A DNA stretch of 53,938 nt. Source: Pseudomonadota bacterium (lineage in GTDB: Bacteria; Pseudomonadota; Gammaproteobacteria; Steroidobacterales; Steroidobacteraceae). Below, one piece after another: positions 34,042 through 41,360 of the stretch. The stretch spans positions 1 to 53,938 of the forward strand of contig QGVD01000018.1 in the NCBI GenBank assembly GCA_003242685.1. The letters are read 5' to 3'. Under the pieces are notes generated by a model. That model was not told the DNA's origin and searched no databases. It saw nothing but the letters and a program-made list of their open reading frames with translations. Position 1 is the stretch's first letter; every line of letters begins with the position of its first letter. Position numbers and translations under genes: made by a program.

Positions 34042-34581
34042 ATGGGTCTGCCGGACCGACCTGCAAAGCCCGCGCGCCGTCAGTCGAGCCTTGCCTCGAC
34101 CGCCTACGATCTATACCACACCGCACTGCAGAATTTCCTGGTGCGGCGGTTGCGCAGTGCACAGGACGCCCAGGATCTGGCCCAGGAAGCCTATCTGCGA
34201 CTGCTGCGCCTCGAGCGTGGCGAGTTCGTGAACAAGCCGCAGGCTTATCTGTACCGTATCGCTTCGAATCTCGTGTACGAGTTCAAGCTGCGCGAGCGGA
34301 ACGATCCGGTGGTATTCGATTCGGAGGCACTGGATCAGGCGGCGGAGAATCCGCGTGAGCCTTTCGCATACGAGGCGAGCGAACGCCTCAGCGCGGAGCA
34401 GCAGGTCGAGTCGATGCTCACGGGTCTGCCGCCGCTCTACAGAGCCGTGCTGGTGCTCCGCAAGCGCGACGGTCTCTCCTACTCCGAGATCGCGCGCACG
34501 CTCGACATATCCGTGCACACGGTGAAGAAGTATCTCGCCCGGGCGGTCGCGCAGTGCCGCTCCGCCGTGCGTGAGTCCTGA
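34042..34581 (+). CDS. FecI-type ECF sigma factor
   Basis: A 179-residue extracytoplasmic-function sigma factor. Region 2 spans about residues 20-85 (AQDLAQEAYLRLLRLERGE, KPQAYLYRIASNLVYEF) and region 4 about 115-170 (LPPLYRAVLVLRKRDGLSYSEIARTL, then VHTVKKYLARAVAQCR). It matches the FecI/iron-starvation group. It lies 17 bp upstream of a FecR-like gene and is divergent from the STN receptor, giving a complete cell-surface signalling set. The ATG is preceded by only a weak GAGAT ribosome binding site. Confidence 0.9.
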   Translation: MGLPDRPAKPARRQSSLASTAYDLYHTALQNFLVRRLRSAQDAQDLAQEAYLRLLRLERGEFVNKPQAYLYRIASNLVYEFKLRERNDPVVFDSEALDQAAENPREPFAYEASERLSAEQQVESMLTGLPPLYRAVLVLRKRDGLSYSEIARTLDISVHTVKKYLARAVAQCRSAVRES

Positions 34582-34598
34582 GTGGTGATGATCCGATC

Positions 34599-35684
34599 AT
34601 GAGCGCGGCGCGTCGAGAAACTCACCCGCTCGCCGAAGAGGCGGCCCAGTGGGTCGTCGAGCTCGAGGAGCCGACGCCGCGGGTGCTGCGCGAGTTCGCC
34701 GCGTGGCTCGAAGCCTCGCCGCGGCACGTGGAAGAGTTCCTCCTCGCGTCGGCCGTCTGGAAAGAGCTCGACGGCCTCGACGCCGCGCGGCGCATCGACG
34801 TCCAGCGGCTCGTCGAAGAAGCGAGGAGTAACGTCCGGCCGCTCGTGCCGGAAGCGATGCGCGAGATCTCAGACGAGTCATCCGGGCCTTCCCGTGCCAG
34901 GCGCCGCGTGCTCGGCATCGTGGCTGCTGCAGCGGCGCTCGTCGCCGGAATCGCGATCTGGCTGGTGATGGCGACCGCTCCCGATGTCTATGCGACGTCG
35001 CGCGGCGAGCAGCGGGCGTTCCGGCTCGCGGACGGCTCGGTCGTTCACCTCAACACACAGTCCCGCGTGGAGGTGGAGTTCACGCGGATGGAGCGCAGCA
35101 TTCGCCTCCTCGAGGGTGAAGCGCTCTTCAACGTGGAACACGATCCCGCACGGCCCTTCAGGGTCATCGCGGGACCGACGGTCATCGAAGCGATCGGCAC
35201 GCGGTTCAACGTCTATCGCACCGATGCGGGCACGACGGTGTCCGTCGTGGAAGGCATCGTGGAGATCTCGCCGACGATACCGCCTGCGCTTTCCGCGCGT
35301 GCAGCACCGCCGCCTCGATCGGACGCGCAGCCGCAGGTGCGGCCGGTGTCCGTCGTGGCGGAGCGCGTCGCAGCAGGCGAGCAGGCGCGGGTATCCCTCG
35401 AGGGCGAGATCGTGAAGGAAGCCGTGCCCGATCTCGCGCGCGTCGTCGCATGGCGCGAACGGCGGCTCGTGTTCCGCGGCGATCCGCTCGAAGACGTGGT
35501 ACGGGAGTTCAACCGCTACAACGAGCTGCAGATACGTCTCGAAGGCGACGCCTTGCGTGCGAGGCGCCTCACGGGCGTGTTCGACGCCGACGATCCGATG
35601 TCTCTGCTGCAGTTCCTCACGCGCGACGGAACGCTCATCGTCGATGAGACCGGAGGCGACGAGATCGTCATTCGCGAGCGCTGA
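34599..35684 (+). CDS. FecR-family anti-sigma factor
   Basis: A 361-residue single-pass inner-membrane regulator. The cytoplasmic DUF4880-like N-terminus (AAQWVVELEEPTPRVLREFAAW, read in part) would hold the sigma factor. The membrane helix is at about residues 104-124, and the periplasmic FecR domain follows (ADGSVVHLNTQSRVEVEF, EALFNVEHDPARPF, IGTRFNVY). A C-terminal STN-like part (GDPLEDVVREFNRYNELQI) ends the protein. It passes the signal from the receptor's STN domain to the sigma factor. The spacer around residues 230-255 is Pro/Ala-rich. Confidence 0.9.
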   Translation: MSAARRETHPLAEEAAQWVVELEEPTPRVLREFAAWLEASPRHVEEFLLASAVWKELDGLDAARRIDVQRLVEEARSNVRPLVPEAMREISDESSGPSRARRRVLGIVAAAAALVAGIAIWLVMATAPDVYATSRGEQRAFRLADGSVVHLNTQSRVEVEFTRMERSIRLLEGEALFNVEHDPARPFRVIAGPTVIEAIGTRFNVYRTDAGTTVSVVEGIVEISPTIPPALSARAAPPPRSDAQPQVRPVSVVAERVAAGEQARVSLEGEIVKEAVPDLARVVAWRERRLVFRGDPLEDVVREFNRYNELQIRLEGDALRARRLTGVFDADDPMSLLQFLTRDGTLIVDETGGDEIVIRER

Positions 35685-35741
35685 GCGAATCGGAGCGCAC
35701 CGTCGCCGGAACGTGGCGGTCGCACGCGACCGCCTGCCTCC

Positions 35742-36773
35742 CTAGTGATAACCCTCGCCCGGCCGCACCTTGCCGCGGAACGTGTAGTACACGAACACCG
35801 TGTAGCCGAGGATGAAAGGCATCAGGATCACGATGCCGACGAGTATGAAGATCTGAGCCGCCGGAGCGCCTGCGGCGTCCCACAGCGTGACCGAGAACGG
35901 CACGAGGTACGGCAGCACCGAGATCATGAGGCCGATGAACGACACGATGAAGAGGCCGACCGCGCTGTAGAACGCCCGCGACGTGTATGGACCCGTGATG
36001 CCGCGCCAGCAGCTGTACGCGAGCAGCGCCGTGACGATCGGCACGGGCGAGAGATAGAGGAGATTCGGAAAGCTGAACCACCGCTCCGCGATCCGCTCGT
36101 ACTCGAGCGGCGTCCACAGGCTCACGAGCGCGATGAAGGCGAGGAGGCCGAGGAGCAGCGGCCGTGCGTAGCGGCGCGCCTGCTGCTCGAGCGGACCGGC
36201 GGTCTTCATGATGAGCCAGCATGCACCGATCAGCGCATAGCCGACGACGAGCCCGAGTCCGCACATGACGCTGAACGGCGTGAGGAAGTCGAACGTTGCG
36301 CCGGCGAACCTGCCGTTCTCGACGGTGATGCCATCGAGAAGACCTCCCAGCATCACGCCCTGCGCGAAGCCCGCGACCATGGAACCCGTCGCGAACGCGA
36401 TGTCCCACTTGCGGTGCCGCGGTTTCGCCACCCAGCGGAACTCGAACGCCACGCCGCGGAACACGAGCGCGAGCAGCATGAGGATCAGCGGGATGTAGAG
36501 CGCCGGCATGATGATCGAGTAGGCGAGCGGAAAGGCAACGAACAGTCCGTTGCCGCCGAGGACCAGCCACGTCTCGTTGCCGTCCCAGAACGGCGCGACG
36601 GAGTTCATCATCTGGTCGCGCTCGCCCTCTTCACGGAAGAACGGGAAGAGGATGCCGACGCCGAGATCGAAGCCGTCGAGAATGACGTACAGCGCCACGC
36701 CGACTGCAATCACGCACGCGAGGACGAGCGGCAGCCAGAAGGCGAGCCCGTCCGGCGTGTCGACGCCACTCAC
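35742..36773 (-). CDS. cydB: Cytochrome bd-type quinol oxidase subunit II
   Basis: A 343-residue, roughly nine-helix subunit of a bd-type (CIO-like) oxidase. It begins with FWLPLVLACVIAVGVALYVILDGFDLGVG, quoted here only by its key DGFDLGVG motif, then the conserved APFWDGNETWLVLGG and RGVAFEFR. Length is slightly short compared with E. coli CydB (379), fitting the CioB type. Its ATG overlaps cydA by 4 bp. No cydX-like small gene fits in the 57 bp before fecR. Confidence 0.94.
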   Translation of the reverse strand: MSGVDTPDGLAFWLPLVLACVIAVGVALYVILDGFDLGVGILFPFFREEGERDQMMNSVAPFWDGNETWLVLGGNGLFVAFPLAYSIIMPALYIPLILMLLALVFRGVAFEFRWVAKPRHRKWDIAFATGSMVAGFAQGVMLGGLLDGITVENGRFAGATFDFLTPFSVMCGLGLVVGYALIGACWLIMKTAGPLEQQARRYARPLLLGLLAFIALVSLWTPLEYERIAERWFSFPNLLYLSPVPIVTALLAYSCWRGITGPYTSRAFYSAVGLFIVSFIGLMISVLPYLVPFSVTLWDAAGAPAAQIFILVGIVILMPFILGYTVFVYYTFRGKVRPGEGYH

Positions 36774-38179
36774 GGCGCAGCCTCCCGCACCGACTCGTGC
36801 GCGGAATCCTGAGCTGCCGAGAGCGGACGGTTCGGCAGACCCTCAGGCGCGGGTGGTGGCTCGAGCGCGGCGCCCGTCGGTCCGCGGCGCATCAGCACGC
36901 GGATGTAGTGGATGCCGATGGTGAAGACGACGCAATAGACGACCACGAATGCGGCGAGCGACGTTGCCACCGCGTAGGCCGACACCGGAGACACTGCGTC
37001 CGCCGTGCGCAGCAGTCCCTGCACGATGTAGGGCTGCCGGCCGCTCTCGGTCGTGATCCACCCCGCAAGGATCGCGACGAAGCCGATCCACCAGGAGCGG
37101 TCAGCGAGCCTGAGATACCACGGCGTGTCGAAGAGCCGGCCGCGCCACCAGAGATAAGCACCCGCCAGCCCGAGAAAGATGAGCGCGACGCCGAGGATCA
37201 CCATGACGCGGAAGGCGTAGAACACGATGGTGACCGGCGGTCGCTCCTCCGGCGGGAAGTCCTTGAGGCCAGGGTATCTGCCGTCCCACTCGTGAGTGAG
37301 GATGAGACTGCCGAGCTTCGGAATCGCGATCTCGGCCCGGTTCGTCTCGCGCTCCTCGTCCGGGATGCCGAAGATGACCACCGGTGCGGGCCCGGTGTCC
37401 TCCCAGTGGCCTTCCATCGCCGCGACCTTGACCGGCTGGTGCTCCAGCGTGTTGAGCCCGTGCAGGTCGCCGAACAGGAGCTGGAGCGGGGCAAGGATCG
37501 CGAGCATGCCGGCGCCCATGCGCATCATCGTGCGGGCCTCGGACGGGTACTCGCCGCGGCGCAGGTAGCGGGCCCCCAGCGCCAGGACGACCACGGAGGT
37601 CGTCAGATACGCCGCGTTCATCATGTGGACGAAGCGGTAGGGGAAGCTCGGGTTGAAGATGACCGCGAGCCAGTCGACCGGCCAGGCGATCCCGCCGCGC
37701 ACCTCGTGCCCGGCCGGCGTGTGCATCCAGCTGTTGGCCGAGAGGATCCAGAAACCCGAGATCGCGGTGCCGAGCGCCACGAGAATCGCGGAGGTCACGT
37801 GCAGCCACGGCGGTACCCGCCGCCAGCCGAAGAGCATCACGCCGAGAAAAGTCGCCTCCAGGAAGAAGGCGGTCAGCACTTCGTAGCCGATCAGTGGTCC
37901 AATGACGTTCCCCACCACCTCCGAGAAGCGGCTCCAGTTCGAGCCGAACTGGTAGGACATCGGGATTCCCGAGACCACGCCCATCGCGAAGGAGACCGCG
38001 AAGATCTTGGTCCAGAAGCGGGCGAGGCGATGGAAGTGGTCCTGGCCCGTGCGGCGCCAGAGCACGAGGAGCGTCGCGATGAAGGCCGACAGGCCGATCG
38101 TGAAGGCAGGGAAGACGATGTGGAAGCTGACCGTGAACGCGAACTGAATCCGCGCGAGCAGCAGGGCGTCGGGTTCCAT
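36770..38179 (-). CDS. cydA: Cytochrome bd-type quinol oxidase subunit I (CioA-like)
   Basis: A 469-residue haem-bearing subunit. It has ALLLARIQFAFTVSFHIVFP with the haem His, the quinol-loop residues in QPVKVAAMEGHWE (Lys and Glu), and GWITTESGRQPYIVQG. The Q-loop is short (S-type), as in cyanide-insensitive CIO enzymes. The enzyme reduces oxygen with quinol electrons and makes little proton-motive force but works at low oxygen or under inhibition. The ATG at 38179 has GGGAGG upstream; an in-frame ATG at 38218 would add 13 residues. Divergent from rpoH. Confidence 0.94.
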   Translation of the reverse strand: MEPDALLLARIQFAFTVSFHIVFPAFTIGLSAFIATLLVLWRRTGQDHFHRLARFWTKIFAVSFAMGVVSGIPMSYQFGSNWSRFSEVVGNVIGPLIGYEVLTAFFLEATFLGVMLFGWRRVPPWLHVTSAILVALGTAISGFWILSANSWMHTPAGHEVRGGIAWPVDWLAVIFNPSFPYRFVHMMNAAYLTTSVVVLALGARYLRRGEYPSEARTMMRMGAGMLAILAPLQLLFGDLHGLNTLEHQPVKVAAMEGHWEDTGPAPVVIFGIPDEERETNRAEIAIPKLGSLILTHEWDGRYPGLKDFPPEERPPVTIVFYAFRVMVILGVALIFLGLAGAYLWWRGRLFDTPWYLRLADRSWWIGFVAILAGWITTESGRQPYIVQGLLRTADAVSPVSAYAVATSLAAFVVVYCVVFTIGIHYIRVLMRRGPTGAALEPPPAPEGLPNRPLSAAQDSAHESVREAAP

Positions 38180-38226
38180 CGCGATCCTCCCTGAAGGACC
38201 GGTAACAGCACTGTTCATGCCCGCCT

Positions 38227-38315
38227 GCGCCCCGGGCCCCGAACCCGGCAGGGCTCGTCCGGAGGGTCCCGGAACGCCTCCGGGCCGGCCGTCCGGTCCC
38301 CCGCGCCCCGGGCCC
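38227..38315. repeat. G/C-homopolymer patch with 13-bp direct repeats
   Basis: Upstream of cydA, GCGCCCCGGGCCC occurs twice (38227-38239 and 38303-38315) within about 120 bp of almost pure G/C, along with recurring GGGTCCC words. It may be a structured 5' region of the oxidase operon or an artefact of low-quality base calls. No protein is encoded. Confidence 0.5.
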
Positions 38316-38394
38316 GGAAGGGTCCCTCGAGGAGGGTCTAAACCTTTGTATCTACTTGAATTATTTGCACTCCGTCACGAAACTTTCCCAGCTT

Positions 38395-38421
38395 TTAGCA
38401 CTCTAAGGGTTCGAGTGCTAA
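38395..38421. promoter_or_regulatory. CIRCE operator (HrcA-binding site) upstream of rpoH
   Basis: TTAGCACTC - nine bases (taagggttc) - GAGTGCTAA is a perfect match to the CIRCE consensus TTAGCACTC-N9-GAGTGCTAA. CIRCE is bound by the HrcA repressor, which is released on heat shock. It lies 33 bp before the rpoH ATG and overlaps the predicted -10, so binding should block initiation. Confidence 0.95.
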
Positions 38422-38424
38422 TAT
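38416..38424 (+). promoter_or_regulatory. Extended -10 promoter of rpoH
   Basis: TGCTAATAT combines TGn with TAATAT, overlapping the right arm of CIRCE. TTAGCA (38395-38400) at an 18-bp spacing could act as -35. The start would be near 38431, leaving a 24-base leader with GGAGG at 38439-38443. Confidence 0.5.
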
Positions 38425-38454
38425 CAACGACAACCAGTGGAGGCCTCTAAACCA

Positions 38455-39330
38455 ATGACCGCAGGAACTGCTCTGGTGACTCGTAACGCCGACCTGGTCC
38501 TTGCCGGTCCGGTCGGGAGCCTCGATGCGTACCTCGAGCGTGTCAGCCGTATCCCGGTGCTCTCGCGCGAGGAGGAGCGTGAGCTTGCCGAGCGCTTCCG
38601 CCGGCACAACGACCTGGCGGCTGCCCGCCAGCTCGTGCTCTCGCACCTGCGGTTCGTCGTTCACATCGCGCGGGGCTACGCGGGCTATGGCCTGCCGCTC
38701 GGCGACCTGATCCAGGAAGGCAACGTCGGCCTCATGAAGGCCGTCAAGCGCTTCGACCCCGCGCTCAACGTCCGCCTGGTTTCCTTCGCCGTGCACTGGA
38801 TCCGCGCCGAGATCCACGAATACGTGCTGCGCAACTGGCGGCTGGTGAAGATCGCCACGACGAAGGCCCAGCGGAAGCTGTTCTTCAACCTGCGCCGTCT
38901 GAAGAAGAACCTCGCCTGGCTGACCCCGGACGAGACCCGTGCGGTCGCGCGCGACCTCGGCGTCAGCCCGGCGGAAGTGAAGGAAATGGAGCAGCGGCTC
39001 GCGGGTCGTGACCTGTCCTTCGACCCGACGCCCGATGCCGACGAGGAAGAGGCTGCCTTCAGCCCGGCCGCCTATCTGCCGGCGCCGAATGCGGACCCGG
39101 CCGAGCAGGTCGAGGCTCAGGAATGGGAAGCCGACTCCTCGGATCGACTCCACTCGGCTCTGCAGCGGCTGGACGAGCGCAGCCGCGACATCGTGCAGCG
39201 CCGCTGGATGACCGAAGACAAGGCGACGCTCCACGAGCTGGCCGACAAGTACGGCGTCTCCGCGGAGCGCATCCGCCAGATCGAGGCCAACGCGCTCACC
39301 AAGCTGCGCGGCATGATGGCGGTGGCGTAA
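38455..39330 (+). CDS. rpoH: Heat-shock sigma factor sigma-32
   Basis: A 291-residue sigma-32. Region 2 includes HLRFVVHIARGYAGYGLPLGD and LIQEGNVGLMKAVKRFDP; the RpoH box is QRKLFFNLRRL; region 4.2 ends LADKYGVSAERIRQIEANA. It directs transcription of chaperone and protease genes. Start at 38455 follows GGAGG with an 11-base gap; a GTG at 38437 is less likely because it overlaps that GGAGG. It is controlled by CIRCE and separated from ftsX by an inserted block. Followed by a strong terminator. Confidence 0.96.
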   Translation: MTAGTALVTRNADLVLAGPVGSLDAYLERVSRIPVLSREEERELAERFRRHNDLAAARQLVLSHLRFVVHIARGYAGYGLPLGDLIQEGNVGLMKAVKRFDPALNVRLVSFAVHWIRAEIHEYVLRNWRLVKIATTKAQRKLFFNLRRLKKNLAWLTPDETRAVARDLGVSPAEVKEMEQRLAGRDLSFDPTPDADEEEAAFSPAAYLPAPNADPAEQVEAQEWEADSSDRLHSALQRLDERSRDIVQRRWMTEDKATLHELADKYGVSAERIRQIEANALTKLRGMMAVA

Positions 39331-39362
39331 AGCTTCCCCTCTCTCGCTCCTTCGAGCGTTCG

Positions 39363-39397
39363 AAAACCCTCTCTCCCCCGCGGGAGAGAGGGTTTTT
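39363..39397. terminator. Bidirectional terminator after rpoH
   Basis: A 15-bp stem AAAACCCTCTCTCCC (39363-39377) with GGGAGAGAGGGTTTT (39382-39396), loop CCGC, and T runs on both strands. It ends both rpoH and the convergent OmpA-family gene. Confidence 0.9.
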
Positions 39398-39408
39398 CAC
39401 ATCGAGGA

Positions 39409-40089
39409 TCAGGTGGCGGTGATCGGCTCCAGCGAAAGCTCGACGCGGCGGTTGGCCTGCCGGCCTTCCGGCGTGTCGTTCGGCGCGATGGGGTATTTCT
39501 CTCCCGCGCCGACGGTGATGATCCGCTGCGGATTGACGCCCTGCGACTGCAGGTACTGAGCGACCGACGCGGCACGCCGCTCGGAGAGAACCTGGTTGTA
39601 CTGATCCGAGCCCGTGCTGTCCGTGTGACCCGCCACTTCGATGAGCGTCTTGTCGTATTCCTTGAGCACGAGTGCCACGGAGTTGAGCACGTCGAAGAAG
39701 TCCGGGCGCAGGTCCGCGCTGTCCGTCGCGAAGGTGATGTTGCCCGGCATGCTGAGCGTGATGTTGTTGCCGTCGCGCACGACTCTCACGCCCGTCCCCT
39801 CGAGCTGGGCACGCAGCTTCGCCTCCTGCCGGTCCATGTACTGACCGACTGCGCCGCCTGCGAGCGCACCCACACCCGCGCCGATGAGCGCACGCTTGCG
39901 GCGCTCGCGGGAGTCGTCTCCGGTCAGAATGCCGGCTACCGCGCCCGCGACGGCACCGATGCCTGCACCCTTCGCGGTCTTGCTGACCCGTTCCTGCCCC
40001 GTGTACGGGTCGAGCGTCTGACAACCGGCCGCGATCACTGCGGCGAGCCCCACGATCAACCCCCTGCGGACCACATTTCCGAAACGCAT
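39409..40089 (-). CDS. OmpA-family lipoprotein with glycine zipper
   Basis: A 226-residue lipoprotein (lipobox IAAGC). After the lipid anchor comes a glycine-zipper segment (AKGAGIGAVAGAVAGILTG and GAGVGALAGGAVGQ) at residues 40-90. An OmpA-like peptidoglycan-binding domain follows at 115-225 (FATDSADLRPDF, AGHTDSTGSDQYNQVLSERRA, with the diaminopimelate-binding Asp and Arg). It resembles E. coli YiaD and tethers the outer membrane to the wall. The start follows AGGAGGAG. Confidence 0.92.
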   Translation of the reverse strand: MRFGNVVRRGLIVGLAAVIAAGCQTLDPYTGQERVSKTAKGAGIGAVAGAVAGILTGDDSRERRKRALIGAGVGALAGGAVGQYMDRQEAKLRAQLEGTGVRVVRDGNNITLSMPGNITFATDSADLRPDFFDVLNSVALVLKEYDKTLIEVAGHTDSTGSDQYNQVLSERRAASVAQYLQSQGVNPQRIITVGAGEKYPIAPNDTPEGRQANRRVELSLEPITAT

Positions 40090-40176
40090 CGCTCTCCTCC
40101 TTTTCCCTTTCCGGCAGGCCGACGCGGGGCCGCCCGAACCGTGCGCGAACCGGATCCGGCTCGGACGTAGCAATAT

Positions 40177-40728
40177 TCACGCCACGTGTGTTCCACCGGA
40201 CGTGCGTCCCTGACGTCCGCGCGCTTCGCGGCTGTAGCCCTTCGGGCGGATGGCCACCGTGGTCCGCACCACGGTGCACCGGGTACCGTCCTCCAGGTAA
40301 TAGCCGTACTGGAAGGTGGGGCTCGATCTTCCGGTCGTCTCGAGCTCGTGACGCACTGCCGCTTCGAGCTCGGGCGGAAATTCGAAGCGCAGCTCGAGAT
40401 CCGTCCTGCCGCCGAGCTCGAATTCGATGTGCATCGAGCGCGTCCACACGGAATAGCCGGGGAAGATCCGGCCACACGCGAGCGCGGGAATCGGATCGGC
40501 GAGCGAGGCCTGAAAACCGCCGAACATCACGCCGCCCGGATTGCGCGAGATCGAGTTGAGCGGAAGCCGGATGCGGACCCGCCGCCATTCGTCCGCGAGC
40601 TCCAGCACCCTGATCCGCATCATCCAGAACGGCGGATACCATTCGAGCAGGCGCCTGTCGCTCAGCAGGCGCTTCTCGGCAACGTAGCCGATGAAGTTCT
40701 GAAAGAAGCCGGGTCCGTTCGAGCTCAT
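40177..40728 (-). CDS. DUF4442 hotdog-fold thioesterase-like protein
   Basis: A 183-residue protein of the hotdog superfamily. Features fit DUF4442: NFIGYVAEKRLLSDRRLLEWYPPFW, quoted in part as LLEWYPPFW, then RVRIRLPLNSISRNPGGVMFGG and a central LADPIPALACG, then SVWTRSMHIEFELGG. Members are putative acyl-CoA thioesterases without a proven substrate. The ATG at 40728 is chosen because it begins the family-like part; in-frame codons continue upstream into the next gene's leader. Confidence 0.78.
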   Translation of the reverse strand: MSSNGPGFFQNFIGYVAEKRLLSDRRLLEWYPPFWMMRIRVLELADEWRRVRIRLPLNSISRNPGGVMFGGFQASLADPIPALACGRIFPGYSVWTRSMHIEFELGGRTDLELRFEFPPELEAAVRHELETTGRSSPTFQYGYYLEDGTRCTVVRTTVAIRPKGYSREARGRQGRTSGGTHVA

Positions 40729-40822
40729 CTGTTCGTGGGGCGGCGAAGCGCAGCGTCGGGGCCCGTTGCGACCTCGGAAGCTGCGGCGTAGCTTTGGCGG
40801 CATTCGCGCGGGAGGTTACACC

Positions 40823-41290
40823 ATGCGCACCGTTACCGAATGGCTCAGCGAATACGGCTCGAGTCACGAGAATCCCACCAACAAGCTCCTGCACTGGATC
40901 TGCGTGCCGCCCATCGTGCTCTCGGTGATGGGCTTCCTCTGGGCGCTTCCGACGCCCGCGGCCTTCGCCGGGATCTCCGGATGGCTCAACTGGGCGACGA
41001 TCGGTGCCCTGCTTGCGCTCGTGTACTACGTGGTTCTTTCACCGTCACTTGCGCTCGGCGCGCTGCTCGCGTTCGCGGTCCTGCTCACCGTCGTCGCCTG
41101 GCTCGACACGCTGCCGTGGCCGCTGTGGATGACGTGTCTCGTCATCTTCGTGGTGGCCTGGATCGGCCAGTTCGCAGGGCACGCGATCGAGGGCAAGAAG
41201 CCGTCGTTCTTCAAGGACGTGCAGTTCCTGCTCATCGGGCCGCTGTGGCTCATCGCCACGCTCTACCGCCGGCTGGGGCTCGCGTACTGA
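40823..41290 (+). CDS. Mpo1-like (DUF962) membrane protein
   Basis: A 155-residue membrane protein with about four helices. It has the DUF962/Mpo1 pattern: WLSEYGSSHENPTNKLLHWI at the N-terminus with two His, and FAGHAIEGKKPS near residue 115 with another His. Yeast Mpo1 is an iron-dependent dioxygenase acting on 2-hydroxy fatty acids; the His residues that could bind iron are retained. Bacterial function is inferred. GGAGG stands 7 bp upstream. Confidence 0.85.
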   Translation: MRTVTEWLSEYGSSHENPTNKLLHWICVPPIVLSVMGFLWALPTPAAFAGISGWLNWATIGALLALVYYVVLSPSLALGALLAFAVLLTVVAWLDTLPWPLWMTCLVIFVVAWIGQFAGHAIEGKKPSFFKDVQFLLIGPLWLIATLYRRLGLAY

Positions 41291-41309
41291 AGCCCGCGTC
41301 ATCCTGCGG

Positions 41310-41338
41310 GTGACAGCGCGCGCAATGGGCTGTACATA
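41310..41338 (+). promoter_or_regulatory. Possible hut operon promoter
   Basis: GTGACA (41310-41315) and TACATA (41333-41338) at 17-bp spacing precede hutI. The -10 is weak. The small palindrome TGTACA (41331-41336) within it could be part of an operator, but it does not match the HutC consensus well. Confidence 0.3.
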
Positions 41339-41360
41339 GTGCGCTTTCCCGGGCGTAGGG

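Noticed and set aside
30524..34231. A 1235-codon open frame on the + strand
   Set aside because: It is antisense to the TonB receptor and runs across ftsX and the sigma gene out of frame. Its translation is Arg/Ala-rich without any family motif, as expected for shadow frames at high G+C.
35685..35741. A cydX-like small subunit after cydB
   Set aside because: Only 57 bp separate cydB from fecR, and no start with a hydrophobic peptide fits.
41293..41310. Hairpin CCCGC/GCGGG after the Mpo1-like gene as a terminator
   Set aside because: The stem is only five base pairs, the loop is eight bases and no T run follows.
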